A DNA stretch of 64,000 bases from Lactonifactor sp. BIOML-A5. GTDB lineage: Bacteria; Bacillota; Clostridia; Lachnospirales; Lachnospiraceae. The stretch is taken from positions 9,399-73,398 of the forward strand of contig NZ_WKYV01000020.1 of assembly GCF_009677585.1 (NCBI RefSeq). Reading direction: 5' to 3'. The translations under genes were made by a program, and so were the position numbers. Shown here piece after piece: positions 42,689 through 51,123 of the stretch (position 1 is the stretch's first letter; each line of letters starts with the position of its first letter). The notes beneath the pieces were generated by a model, which was not told the DNA's origin, ran no database searches, and saw only the letters and a list, made by a program, of their open reading frames with translations.

Positions 42689-43834
42689 ATGAGATTTTTT
42701 CATATCGCAGACTTACACCTGGGAAAGAAACTTCTGGGGGAAAGCCTGCTGGAGGACCAGAGAGACATTCTGGAGAAAGTATTACTGGAGATAAAAAAGG
42801 AACGGCCCCAGGGCATTTTAATTGCCGGGGACATTTATGATAAAAGCATTCCCTCCGGGGAAGCCGTGGTACTGTTTGATTCTTTTCTGGAAAGGCTGGC
42901 AGAAGCCGGTCTTGACATATTTATCATCAGCGGAAATCATGATTCTCCTGAGCGCCTGGACTTCGCCAGAAACCTTTTGGCTAAGAATAAAGTGCATATT
43001 GCAGGGGGATTTAAAGGAGAGCTTCCCCATACAGTGCTCTGTGACGAGCGGGGGGAGCTCACTGTGTGGCAGATGCCTTTTATCAAGCCGGCAGCGCTCA
43101 GACCTTACTTTGAAGAATCCCCTGAGACGTATGAGGAGGCGGTACAGGCGGTGCTTCGGACGGCTGAGATTGACAGCGGGAAAAGAAATATCCTTTTAGC
43201 CCACCAGTATGTGGTGTGGCAGGGGGAAAAGCCTCTTCCCTCAGACTCTGAGCAGCTGTCGCTGGGGGGGCTGGAACAGGTGGATGCCTCCTGCTTTGAC
43301 GCTTTTGATTATGTGGCTCTGGGACATATTCACAGGCCGCAGAAGATTGGAAGACCGGAAGTGCGGTACGCAGGTTCTCCTCTGAAATATTCATTTTCAG
43401 AGGTTCATCATAAAAAGGCAGTTACGGTCGTAGATATAGAGGAGAAAGGACAGGTATCCCTGCGGAAGCTGCCTCTTTCGCCGCTTCACGAGATGGCTGT
43501 TCTCAGGGGAACAATGGAGGAGCTGACCGGGGAAGCGTACAGAGAGTACCGGAACGGTTATTATCTCTCGGTCGTTCTGACAGACGAACAGCCGGTGGAA
43601 CAGCCCGTAGAGAGGCTCAGGGAGTATTTTCCAGGGCTTCTGGAATTTGCCATTGATAATGCAAGGACAAGGGAGCGAAAGGAGAGCGGCCTTAAGACGG
43701 AGCAGATTTTACTGCGCACGCCCCGGGAATTATTTCAGGAGTTTTATAAGAAGCAGAACCACGTAGAAATGTCTCCGGCGGAGAATAGGATTCTAGAGGA
43801 AGTGCTGCAGAGAGTAGGAGAACATGTATTATGA
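42689..43834 (+). CDS. sbcD: Exonuclease SbcCD subunit D (Mre11-type nuclease)
   Basis: I choose the ATG at 42689: AAAGGAGG lies six bases upstream and the protein then begins directly with the phosphoesterase motif FHIADLHLGK; the earlier in-frame start at 42638 falls inside the leader hairpin. The product is 381 residues. Metal-binding motifs are DLHLG, IAGDIYD, SGNHDSPERL, LAHQYV and LGHIHRP. With SbcC it cleaves DNA hairpins and trims blocked ends. The stop overlaps the start of sbcC by ATGA. Confidence 0.96.
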   Translation: MRFFHIADLHLGKKLLGESLLEDQRDILEKVLLEIKKERPQGILIAGDIYDKSIPSGEAVVLFDSFLERLAEAGLDIFIISGNHDSPERLDFARNLLAKNKVHIAGGFKGELPHTVLCDERGELTVWQMPFIKPAALRPYFEESPETYEEAVQAVLRTAEIDSGKRNILLAHQYVVWQGEKPLPSDSEQLSLGGLEQVDASCFDAFDYVALGHIHRPQKIGRPEVRYAGSPLKYSFSEVHHKKAVTVVDIEEKGQVSLRKLPLSPLHEMAVLRGTMEELTGEAYREYRNGYYLSVVLTDEQPVEQPVERLREYFPGLLEFAIDNARTRERKESGLKTEQILLRTPRELFQEFYKKQNHVEMSPAENRILEEVLQRVGEHVL

Positions 43835-46413
43835 AACCCACAGAACTGATGATGCAGGCCTTCGGGCCGTATGCTGACCCTGTAACAATTGATTTTACAC
43901 CCTTTTACCGTCAGGGTTTGTTTTTAATCAGCGGCGATACGGGGGCAGGAAAAACTACTATTTTTGACGGAATTATGTATGCCCTGTACGACGAAACCAG
44001 CGGCAGCAGCAGAAAAGCGGAAAATCTGAGAAGTGATTATGCGGACAGCAAAACCCTTACCAGGGTCCGTCTGAAGTTTTTGCACAAAGGCAGGGAATAC
44101 GAGGCGGAGCGGTACTTTTCAGAGACACGGCGGGCAGAGGCAGTCCTTACGCTCCCTGACGGCAGCGTGATTACCGGAAAGAAAAATGTGAATCAGGCTG
44201 TAGTGGATTTGCTGGGGCTGGATTACCGGCAGTTTAAGCAGGTATCTATGATTGCCCAGGGCGAATTTTTGGATCTTCTCTTTGCCAGAAGTGATGTGCG
44301 GGGCGAAGTGTTCCGCAAGGTGTTCCGCACGGAATATTATAAAACAGTATCTGACTTGTTAAAGAGTATGGCTGCGCATGCCAGGGAAGAGGAACGGTAT
44401 CGGCAGGAAAGAAAAAAACAGGTGCTTGAAGGGCTCCCGGCGTCTCTGGGGGAACTCCCGGAGGGGGAACTGGCCCAGGGTCTGGAAGAACTTCTGGAAA
44501 AGAACCGGAAAAAAGACCAGAGGCTGAAAAAAGAAGAGGGGATGCTGGAGCAGAGGAGGGAACAGCTGCTTCGGGAATATGAGCGGGTCAAGCTGGAGAA
44601 TCAGGAACTGAAACGGCTTGGAGAACTGCGGGAACGGCTGGAGGGCAAGAAAGAAGAGGCGGTTCTCATGAAAGCACTGGAGAAGAAAAGAAGAGACGGG
44701 CAGAAGGCCGTGACGTATGTTAAGCCTCTGCTGGAACAGCATGAGCAGAGAATCGCCGAGCTGGAGGGTCTGCAGAGTCTGTATGGTGAGTTCAAAGAGA
44801 GAAAAAAAGAACTGGAGAAAGAAAAAAAGAACTGGGAGAGGATGGAAGAGCTGAAGGAGCGGCAGGAAAAGGAAAAGCAACTTCTGGAGGATATGGAACA
44901 GCAGCTGGATTACTGGAAAGAAAAGGAGACAGAGGCCAGGGCTGTCATAAAACTGGAAGAGGATCAGGCCGCACTGAAGGAAGAGCTGGAACAGAGGATT
45001 GGTGAAGTGAATCAGAGCTCAGTAAAGTATGAGAACTACAGGGCTGATTTTCTGAAAAGCCAGGCCGGAATCCTGAGCAGAACCCTGCGGGATAAAAGTC
45101 CCTGTCCCGTGTGCGGCTCTCTGGAGCACCCCGCGCCCGCGCCCCTTCTGCATAAGGATGTGAATGAGGAAACCCTGAGGAAACTGGAAGCCAAAAAGGA
45201 CGCATTGCAGAAAAAAATGCAGGAAACCTTTCACAAATGCGCTCTGAATCAAAAAGAGTGGGAGATGCGAAAGGGCCAGCTGGAGCAGGTGCAGGGCCTT
45301 GGAAGAAAGAAGGACGGCGGGGCTATGCTCCCCTGGATCCAGAAAAAACTGGAAGAACAGCAGGTCAGGATAACGAAACAGAAATCCAGGATCCGAAGTG
45401 ATGTCCCTGAGAGCAGAGAGATAAAGAACCATCTGGAAGAGACTACAAATGAATACCATCTGTGTCTGGGCCGCCTGGCAGAGCAGGAGAAGATGCTTCC
45501 CCAGGCCAAAGAGGCTGTAAAGTGCTCCAGACAGACGTACATGAACCAAATAAAAAAACAGGGCTTTGGAAGTGAAAAAATTGCCAGAGAGGCTTTCTGC
45601 ACCCAGGAAGAGCTGGGAGAGCTGGAGAATACGGTCCGCAGATATCAGCAGGAGATGCAGGAGCTTCAGGTGCAGATCCGCAGTCTCGGAAAACGGCTGC
45701 GGGGCAAGATGTACCGGGAAGAGGATTATTACCAGAAAAGTCTGGGGGATATGGACAGCCAGAGGAAAGCAATTTCCAGAGAGAGAAAGCAGATTTACAA
45801 TGACATACGCCAGCTGACGCAGCTGGAGAGGCAGCTGGAACGCCTTGAGGAAGAGAGCAGAGGCAGTGAGGAATACCGGATAAGCCTTCAGACCCTTTCC
45901 GATACGGCCAACGGCACGTTAAACGGCAAGCCTAAACTTTCCTTGGAACGGTACGTGCAGTCTGCCTATTTCCGGATGATTGTGGCAGAAGCCAATATAA
46001 AGCTGGAAGGAATGACCAATGGCCGCTATGAACTTTTGGTCAGAGAGGAGACCAGCAACCGGCAGAGTCAGATTGGCCTGGATTTGGATGTGTATGATTA
46101 CAATACAGGAAAGGTCAGAACCGTGAAAACCTTGTCCGGGGGCGAGGCTTTTAAAGCAGCTCTGGCTCTTGCGCTGGGAGTGTCGGCTGTGATTCAGAGC
46201 TTTGCCGGGGGTGTATGGGTAGAGACAATTTTCATTGATGAAGGATTCGGAAGCCTGGATCAGGAATCGCTGGAACAGTCCATAGCCACTCTGGCCACCC
46301 TGGCCGACGGCAACCGGCTGGTGGGGATTATTTCCCACGTTAATGAGCTAAAAGAGCGCATTGATAACCAGATACAGGTACTCAAAAGCAAAAAAGGAAG
46401 CAGAATCCGTTAG
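43831..46413 (+). CDS. sbcC: Exonuclease SbcCD subunit C (Rad50-type ATPase)
   Basis: An 860-residue SMC-like protein. Walker A is GDTGAGKTTIFDGIMYALYD. Two long coiled-coil arms flank a zinc hook CPVC (C425-C428). The ABC signature is TLSGGEAFKAALALALG and Walker B is TIFIDEGFGSLD. It is somewhat shorter than E. coli SbcC (1048), as is usual in Clostridia. Translationally coupled to sbcD. SbcCD degrades long palindromes, which is of interest given the perfect palindromes elsewhere in this window. Confidence 0.95.
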   Translation: MKPTELMMQAFGPYADPVTIDFTPFYRQGLFLISGDTGAGKTTIFDGIMYALYDETSGSSRKAENLRSDYADSKTLTRVRLKFLHKGREYEAERYFSETRRAEAVLTLPDGSVITGKKNVNQAVVDLLGLDYRQFKQVSMIAQGEFLDLLFARSDVRGEVFRKVFRTEYYKTVSDLLKSMAAHAREEERYRQERKKQVLEGLPASLGELPEGELAQGLEELLEKNRKKDQRLKKEEGMLEQRREQLLREYERVKLENQELKRLGELRERLEGKKEEAVLMKALEKKRRDGQKAVTYVKPLLEQHEQRIAELEGLQSLYGEFKERKKELEKEKKNWERMEELKERQEKEKQLLEDMEQQLDYWKEKETEARAVIKLEEDQAALKEELEQRIGEVNQSSVKYENYRADFLKSQAGILSRTLRDKSPCPVCGSLEHPAPAPLLHKDVNEETLRKLEAKKDALQKKMQETFHKCALNQKEWEMRKGQLEQVQGLGRKKDGGAMLPWIQKKLEEQQVRITKQKSRIRSDVPESREIKNHLEETTNEYHLCLGRLAEQEKMLPQAKEAVKCSRQTYMNQIKKQGFGSEKIAREAFCTQEELGELENTVRRYQQEMQELQVQIRSLGKRLRGKMYREEDYYQKSLGDMDSQRKAISRERKQIYNDIRQLTQLERQLERLEEESRGSEEYRISLQTLSDTANGTLNGKPKLSLERYVQSAYFRMIVAEANIKLEGMTNGRYELLVREETSNRQSQIGLDLDVYDYNTGKVRTVKTLSGGEAFKAALALALGVSAVIQSFAGGVWVETIFIDEGFGSLDQESLEQSIATLATLADGNRLVGIISHVNELKERIDNQIQVLKSKKGSRIR

Positions 46414-46522
46414 TTTGTTAATTGATAAACAAAGTAAAATTGGATATTTTTAGTTTACGTCAAATTGTTTAGAAATAAAAACAATATTAAGATTTTTTTA
46501 TAAACTTTCCAATAAGAATTTC

Positions 46523-46551
46523 TTGCTAAATATTTGGAAACAAGTTATAAT
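46523..46551 (+). promoter_or_regulatory. Promoter for the His-rich protein / CooT unit
   Basis: TTGCTA (46523-46528), a 17-base spacer and TATAAT (46546-46551), about 70 bp before the start codon. It may also feed transcription into the cooC-acs operon, since no clear terminator intervenes. Confidence 0.7.
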
Positions 46552-46624
46552 GAAAACAATTGATAAATAATTGTCACAAAGTTTGTCTTGAGTGGATTTA
46601 GCTATGGAAAGGAGAACATAAGAC

Positions 46625-47017
46625 ATGCATTTAGTGAAAGACGAGAATGGTCATGTTATATCTCATGCACATGATGGTGAACATACTCATGAACATGTTC
46701 ACGCTGATGGAAATGTTCATACTCACGAACATACGCATGAAGGGGAACATGACCATGTTCATGCTCATGGATGTGATTGCAGGAATGAGAAATGCAATGG
46801 CAGCTGTGCAGATGAGACTGCAGCTTTATTGAACTATATGCTTCAGCATAATCAGCATCACGCGGAGGAACTGGATCAGATGGCCAAAAATCTTCGCAAA
46901 TTAGGCATGGAGGACGCAGCCAGAACCATTGAAGAGGGCGTTGCGGACTTCCAGAAGGGCAATATGCGCCTGAGCCTTGCACTGACACTGGTAAAAGAGC
47001 ATCAGAAGGAGGCATAA
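46625..47017 (+). CDS. His-rich metal-binding protein, probable nickel storage or delivery
   Basis: A 130-residue protein. The first 48 residues contain 16 histidines in H-x-H and H-E-H runs, followed by CDC-x4-C-x3-C (C50, C52, C57, C61). Both are strong metal ligands. Residues ~65-130 form a helical domain (ALLNYMLQHNQHHAEELDQM onward). AAAGGAGA precedes the ATG. Its stop is two bases before cooT and the CODH/ACS genes follow, so nickel is the likely metal (inference; zinc or cobalt is possible). His-rich tails of this kind occur in nickel chaperones such as HypB and CooJ, but this is not homologous to CooJ as far as I can see. Confidence 0.8.
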   Translation: MHLVKDENGHVISHAHDGEHTHEHVHADGNVHTHEHTHEGEHDHVHAHGCDCRNEKCNGSCADETAALLNYMLQHNQHHAEELDQMAKNLRKLGMEDAARTIEEGVADFQKGNMRLSLALTLVKEHQKEA

Positions 47018-47019
47018 TT

Positions 47020-47199
47020 ATGTGTTTGGCAACTGTACAGAAAAGTGATGACACTGTGATCTGCAGAAACATCAGCCGTATTGATGTGGACGGGGATAAA
47101 GTGATCCTGCGGGATATCATGGGAGAAGAACAGGTGATAGAAGGCAGGATTCTTATGGTAGACCTGGCTAACAGTATTGTTAAGCTGGACTGCCGGTAG
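47020..47199 (+). CDS. cooT: CooT family nickel-binding protein
   Basis: A 59-residue protein starting MCLATVQKSDD and continuing IDVDGDKVILRDIMGEEQVI, the CooT pattern. In Rhodospirillum rubrum CooT is a small dimeric protein that binds nickel at its N-terminal cysteine (Cys2) and helps mature CODH. Here Cys2 is conserved. AAGGAGG lies upstream of the ATG, inside the 3' end of the His-rich gene. Position just before cooC and acsA supports a role in supplying nickel to CODH or ACS. Confidence 0.85.
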   Translation: MCLATVQKSDDTVICRNISRIDVDGDKVILRDIMGEEQVIEGRILMVDLANSIVKLDCR

Positions 47200-47205
47200 C
47201 AGCAC

Positions 47206-47225
47206 GGGCTTTTGGGCGAAAGCCC
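47206..47225 (+). other. Hairpin after cooT
   Basis: GGGCTTT/AAAGCCC with a six-base loop, seven bases after the cooT stop. No T-run follows, so the transcript probably continues into the structured leader. Confidence 0.55.
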
Positions 47226-47280
47226 TGAAGATAAAAGCAAATCATTAAAAGAGAGTGGAGGATAAAAGATGGAGAACAGA

Positions 47281-47455
47281 TTATGAAGGTGTAAAGGAAC
47301 AGCGACGTAGGACGTGCAGGGGGAATCAGCTGGTACCGCTGTAAGAGGATGGGCGGTATCCGGGGATGCCATCTGTATGCATGGAACAAGTCCGAAGCTG
47401 TCTCACAAAACTGCGGCGACGCAGGGGTGGGAACAGTCCGGGACAGAGACTAGAT
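47281..47455 (+). promoter_or_regulatory. Structured leader RNA before cooC, cobalamin-riboswitch-like
   Basis: About 175 bases without an ORF but with dense pairing: GGTACCGC with GCGGTATCC, GCCAT with ATGGA, CTGCG-GCGA-CGCAG (a GNRA-type tetraloop), and GTCTC with GAGAC enclosing it. Segments read in the order of a cobalamin riboswitch: GTAAAGGAAC (compare AAAAGGGAA), ACCGCTGTAAG (compare GCCGCTGTAA), ATGCCATCTG (compare AAGCCACTG), and CAAGTCCGAAG (compare CAAGCCCGAAGACC in E. coli btuB). The L5 loop is not clearly recognisable, so this would be a variant. It ends about 25 bases before cooC. Corrinoid control of an operon that encodes a corrinoid protein would make sense. Confidence 0.45.
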
Positions 47456-47480
47456 TAGATAGAAATAGGAGGTGCCCGTA

Positions 47481-48251
47481 ATGGCACATGTAATTGCTGT
47501 AGCCGGTAAAGGCGGTGTGGGAAAGACAACTTTATGCGGATTATTAATCCAGTATCTGGGGGAAAAGGGAAAAGGTCCTATTCTCGCTGTGGATGCGGAT
47601 GCCAATTCCAATCTGAATGAAGTGTTGGGAGTAGAAGTGGAAGCTACACTGGGAGATGTGCGGGAGGAGATTGCGCAGGCAGAGCTTGCAAAAGAGAATC
47701 CGATTCCTGCAGGTGTCTCTAAAGCGGATTATGCGGAATTTAAGTTTAATTCTGCACTGGTAGAGGATGACGATTTTGATCTGCTGGTGATGGGAAGAAC
47801 CCAGGGGAAAGGGTGTTATTGTTATGTGAATGGCCTTCTCCAGGCTCAGCTTGCCAAGTATCAGAAAAATTATCCTTATATTGTAGTGGACAACGAGGCA
47901 GGTATGGAGCATATCAGCCGCGGAGTGCTTCCAAGCATGCAGACCGCTATCCTGGTCAGCGATTGTTCACGGCGTGGTGTACAGGCGGTTGGCCGGATTG
48001 CAAAATTAATTGAAGAATGCGGCATGAAGCCTAAGACCATCGGTTTGATTGTCAACCGTGCACCGAATGGAGAACTGAATGAAGGCACAAAAGAAGAGAT
48101 TGAAAAGCAAGGGCTAACTCTTCTTGGTGTGGTACCACAAGATGAGAGCGTATATGAGTACGACTGCGACGGAAAGCCAACAGTTGAACTGCCTGAAAGC
48201 AATCCGGTAAAGAAGGCTCTGCGCGATATTGTGGACAAATTAAACCTGTAG
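47481..48251 (+). CDS. cooC: CooC-type nickel-insertion ATPase (first copy)
   Basis: The ATG at 47481 is eight bases after AGGAGG; the in-frame GTG at 47472 overlaps that site. The product is 256 residues of the MinD/SIMIBI class with the deviant Walker A GKGGVGKTT and the double-Lys signature. The CooC metal motif is GCYCYVN (Cys-x-Cys). DADANSNLNEVLG follows Walker A. CooC inserts nickel into the C-cluster of CODH with ATP hydrolysis. It lies directly upstream of acsA, consistent with service to CODH rather than ACS. Confidence 0.92.
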   Translation: MAHVIAVAGKGGVGKTTLCGLLIQYLGEKGKGPILAVDADANSNLNEVLGVEVEATLGDVREEIAQAELAKENPIPAGVSKADYAEFKFNSALVEDDDFDLLVMGRTQGKGCYCYVNGLLQAQLAKYQKNYPYIVVDNEAGMEHISRGVLPSMQTAILVSDCSRRGVQAVGRIAKLIEECGMKPKTIGLIVNRAPNGELNEGTKEEIEKQGLTLLGVVPQDESVYEYDCDGKPTVELPESNPVKKALRDIVDKLNL

Positions 48252-48263
48252 TATTTGGAAATT

Positions 48264-48314
48264 CCCCTCTTGCAAGGTGAAGTAATTGCTGCTCTGTGTG
48301 AGAGAGGTTTTTTT
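48264..48314 (+). terminator. Possible attenuator between cooC and acsA
   Basis: CCTCT with AGAGG (extended imperfectly towards the loop) is followed by TTTTTTT. The stem is weak and the loop long, so it may attenuate rather than stop transcription. A second small stem TAACCC/GGGTTA lies about 15 bases after the T-run. Confidence 0.4.
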
Positions 48315-48405
48315 AAACAAAACAATAACCCCTGGGGGCGGATGGGTTACAAGCGCTCAAAAACTAAGAGTTAATTTAAGGTAATGCTCTAAAAGGAGGA
48401 TATTA

Positions 48406-50298
48406 ATGAGTGAATTCAAATTAACCACAGTAGAAGAATTCGAAGCGGCTACCGCGAGACTGTTGGAGACAGGTGCAAAAGTTGGTGCAGATTCCTGGCA
48501 GTTAAGAGTTAAAAATCAGACACCGCACTGTAAGTTCGGTGAGGAGGGTGTCTGCTGTAGAATCTGTTCTATGGGACCTTGCCGTATTACAAAAAAAGCA
48601 CCGAGAGGAATCTGTGGATGTGATGTACATGGTATCGTAGGAAGAAACTTCCTTCGTTTTACAGCAGGCGGATCTGCTACTCACTCTGACCATGGACGTG
48701 AAATCTGCCATACGTTATATGAGACAAGAGAAGGCGGAAACTACACAGTTAAGGATCCTGCAAAATTAAAAAGAATTGCTCAGGAATGGGGCATTGAGAC
48801 AGAAGGCAAAGATATCTACGACCTGGCTCATGAAGTTGCGGAAACAGGTCTGTTAGAATATGGTAAACCATTCGGAACACAGAAATTCATCAAGAGAGCG
48901 CCGGAGCATACACAGGAAATCTGGAAGAGAGAAGAGATTGAACCAAGAGCAATCGACCGTGAGGTATCTCAGGCATTACATATGACTCATATGGGATGTT
49001 CTTCCAAGCCGGAAGCTTTGGTAAGACAGGCTCTTCGCTGCGGTTTATCTGACGGCTGGGGCGGTTCCATGATGGGAACAGAGTTCTCTGACGTATTATT
49101 CGGAACACCTAAGGAAATGGAAACAGAAGCTAACTTAGGTGTTATGGAAGAGGAAAACGTAAACATCGTTGTTCACGGACATGATCCTTCACTTTCAGAA
49201 ATGATCTGTGAATATGCTGAAGATCCTGAAATGATTGCACTTGCAAAATCTGTAGGCGCAAAGGGAATCACAATCTCCGGTGTATGCTGTACCTCTAACG
49301 AAGTTGCAATGCGCCGCGGAATTCCTATGGCAGGTAACTTCTTACAGCAGGAAAACGTTGTGCTTACAGGCGCCTGTGAAGCTATCGTAGTAGACGTTCA
49401 GTGTATCTTCCCGGCATTAGGTCCATTAAGCAAATGTTTCCACACAAAATTCATCACCACTTCACCTGTAGCGCAGATGCCGGAATCTGACTTTATCCGT
49501 TTCTCATCTGAGTCCGCAGGAGAAAATGCAAAATTAATCGTTAAGACAGCAATTGAGAACTTCAAAAACAGAAATCCGGAATTAGTTCACATTCCAGATA
49601 TGAAACAGAAAGCATTTGTGGGATATTCCTTCGAGGAAATTATCCATAAATTAGACGGTGTTACCAACTCCTTCGTTGACAAGACAGGAACTACAATGCC
49701 GCTGGTTGACTGTGTGAAATCCGGTGTTCTCAGGGGTGCGGTAGCTATGGTTGGATGTAACAATCCGAAGATCAGACCTGACGCTGCTCACATTGAATTA
49801 ATGAAGAAATTAATTGCCAACGATGTTATTCTCATTGTATCCGGATGTTCTGCACAGGCTGCTGCAAAAGCAGGTCTGATGGACAAGAGAGCAAAAGATC
49901 TCTGCGGCGCCGGCCTGAAGAGAGTCTGCGAACTGGCAGATATCCCTCCGGTTCTTCATATGGGATCCTGCGTAGATATCAGCCGTATGATGATTCTTGC
50001 ATCTGAAATTGCAAAAGATTCCGGCTGGAATATTTCACAGGTACCTGTTGTGGGATGTGCTCCTGAATGGATGTCCGAAAAAGCGGTATCTATCGGTAAC
50101 TACGTTGTATCTACCGGTATTGACACTTATCTTGGCGTTGAACCTTATGCAACAGGATCCAGCGAAGTGGATGCTCTGCTCAAGGGCGGATTAAGAGACT
50201 GGGTAGAGGCAGCTTATACTGTAGAATCAGATATTGATAAATTAGGCGATCTTATGATTGAAAGAATTGAAGAAAAGAGAGCTGCGTTAGGTATCTAA
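48406..50298 (+). CDS. acsA: Carbon monoxide dehydrogenase catalytic subunit (CODH, CooS/AcsA)
   Basis: A 630-residue Ni-Fe enzyme that interconverts CO2 and CO and feeds CO to acetyl-CoA synthase. N-terminal cysteines for the B and D clusters lie at 42-72 (C42, C50, C51, C54, C59, C70, C72; motif CRICSMGPCRIT). C-cluster ligand regions include GCNNPKIRPD, IVSGCSAQAAAKAG and HMGSCVDISR. Length matches CooS/AcsA (~640). AAAGGAGGA precedes the ATG. Codon use (TTA, GAA, CCA-rich) differs from the GC-richer upstream genes and suggests high expression. It is followed by a second cooC and two acsB genes. Confidence 0.97.
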   Translation: MSEFKLTTVEEFEAATARLLETGAKVGADSWQLRVKNQTPHCKFGEEGVCCRICSMGPCRITKKAPRGICGCDVHGIVGRNFLRFTAGGSATHSDHGREICHTLYETREGGNYTVKDPAKLKRIAQEWGIETEGKDIYDLAHEVAETGLLEYGKPFGTQKFIKRAPEHTQEIWKREEIEPRAIDREVSQALHMTHMGCSSKPEALVRQALRCGLSDGWGGSMMGTEFSDVLFGTPKEMETEANLGVMEEENVNIVVHGHDPSLSEMICEYAEDPEMIALAKSVGAKGITISGVCCTSNEVAMRRGIPMAGNFLQQENVVLTGACEAIVVDVQCIFPALGPLSKCFHTKFITTSPVAQMPESDFIRFSSESAGENAKLIVKTAIENFKNRNPELVHIPDMKQKAFVGYSFEEIIHKLDGVTNSFVDKTGTTMPLVDCVKSGVLRGAVAMVGCNNPKIRPDAAHIELMKKLIANDVILIVSGCSAQAAAKAGLMDKRAKDLCGAGLKRVCELADIPPVLHMGSCVDISRMMILASEIAKDSGWNISQVPVVGCAPEWMSEKAVSIGNYVVSTGIDTYLGVEPYATGSSEVDALLKGGLRDWVEAAYTVESDIDKLGDLMIERIEEKRAALGI

Positions 50299-50336
50299 CA
50301 GCTTCTCAAAATCGTGTAATAGAAAGGTGAATAGAC

Positions 50337-51104
50337 ATGAAAATTGCAGTAACGGGAAAGGGCGGAGTTGGAAAGACAACTTTTGCGGCGACACTGGCAA
50401 GACTTTATGCTGAAGAAGGCAGAAAGGTGCTGGCTGCAGATGTAGACCCGGATGCAAATCTTGGGCTGGCTTTAGGATTTTCAGAGGAAGTCCTGGATTC
50501 TATTGTACCAATCTCAAAAATGAGAAAACTGGTAGAAGAGAGAACCGGAGCCAGCAACGACAATAAATTTTACAAACTGAACCCAAAGGTAGATGACATA
50601 CCGGATACCTACGGAAAGTCCTGCAACGGAGTGAAGCTTCTTGTGCTTGGAACTGTAGAGACTGGGGGCGGCGGATGCGTATGCCCTGAGCATGTGATGC
50701 TGAAGCGTATTTTAAATAATATGGTGCTCCACAGAGATGACGTGGTAATCATGGATATGGAAGCCGGCCTGGAACACATGGGGCGGGGAACTACCGAAGG
50801 GATGGATCAGTTTATCGTTGTCATTGAACCCGGAGCCAGAAGCATCCAGACATACAAGAATGTGAAGCGTCTGGCAAAAGACCTGGGCGTAAAGCAGGTG
50901 CGTGTGGTTGCCAATAAGGTTCGGGGCGAAGAGGACGAGGAATTTATCAAGAGCAAGATCCCGGCTGAGGATTTACTTGGTTTTATTCACTACAATCAGG
51001 AAGTGATTGACGCTGACCGTCAGGGTAAATCCCCCTATGATGTCAGCAAAACAGCAACAGAAGAAATTATAAAAATCAAAGATAGAATCGATCAGGATCA
51101 ATGA
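50337..51104 (+). CDS. cooC: CooC/AcsF-type nickel-insertion ATPase (second copy)
   Basis: A 255-residue MinD-like ATPase: TGKGGVGKTTFAATLARLYA, DVDPDANLGLALG, and a metal-binding CVCPEH motif after a Gly-rich turn (ETGGGGCVCPEHVML). It differs clearly from the first cooC (GCYCYVN motif). In Carboxydothermus and Moorella the homologue next to the ACS genes, AcsF, is reported to activate acetyl-CoA synthase with nickel. Position directly before acsB (20 bp) supports that role. AAGGTGA precedes the ATG. Confidence 0.9.
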   Translation: MKIAVTGKGGVGKTTFAATLARLYAEEGRKVLAADVDPDANLGLALGFSEEVLDSIVPISKMRKLVEERTGASNDNKFYKLNPKVDDIPDTYGKSCNGVKLLVLGTVETGGGGCVCPEHVMLKRILNNMVLHRDDVVIMDMEAGLEHMGRGTTEGMDQFIVVIEPGARSIQTYKNVKRLAKDLGVKQVRVVANKVRGEEDEEFIKSKIPAEDLLGFIHYNQEVIDADRQGKSPYDVSKTATEEIIKIKDRIDQDQ

Positions 51105-51123
51105 TCTGATAGGAGGTATAACA

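Noticed and set aside
46656..47372. 238-residue ORF on the minus strand across the His-rich gene and cooT
   Set aside because: Antisense to two well-supported genes with good ribosome sites; its sequence is low-complexity His/Glu mirror sequence and it has no homologue I recognise.
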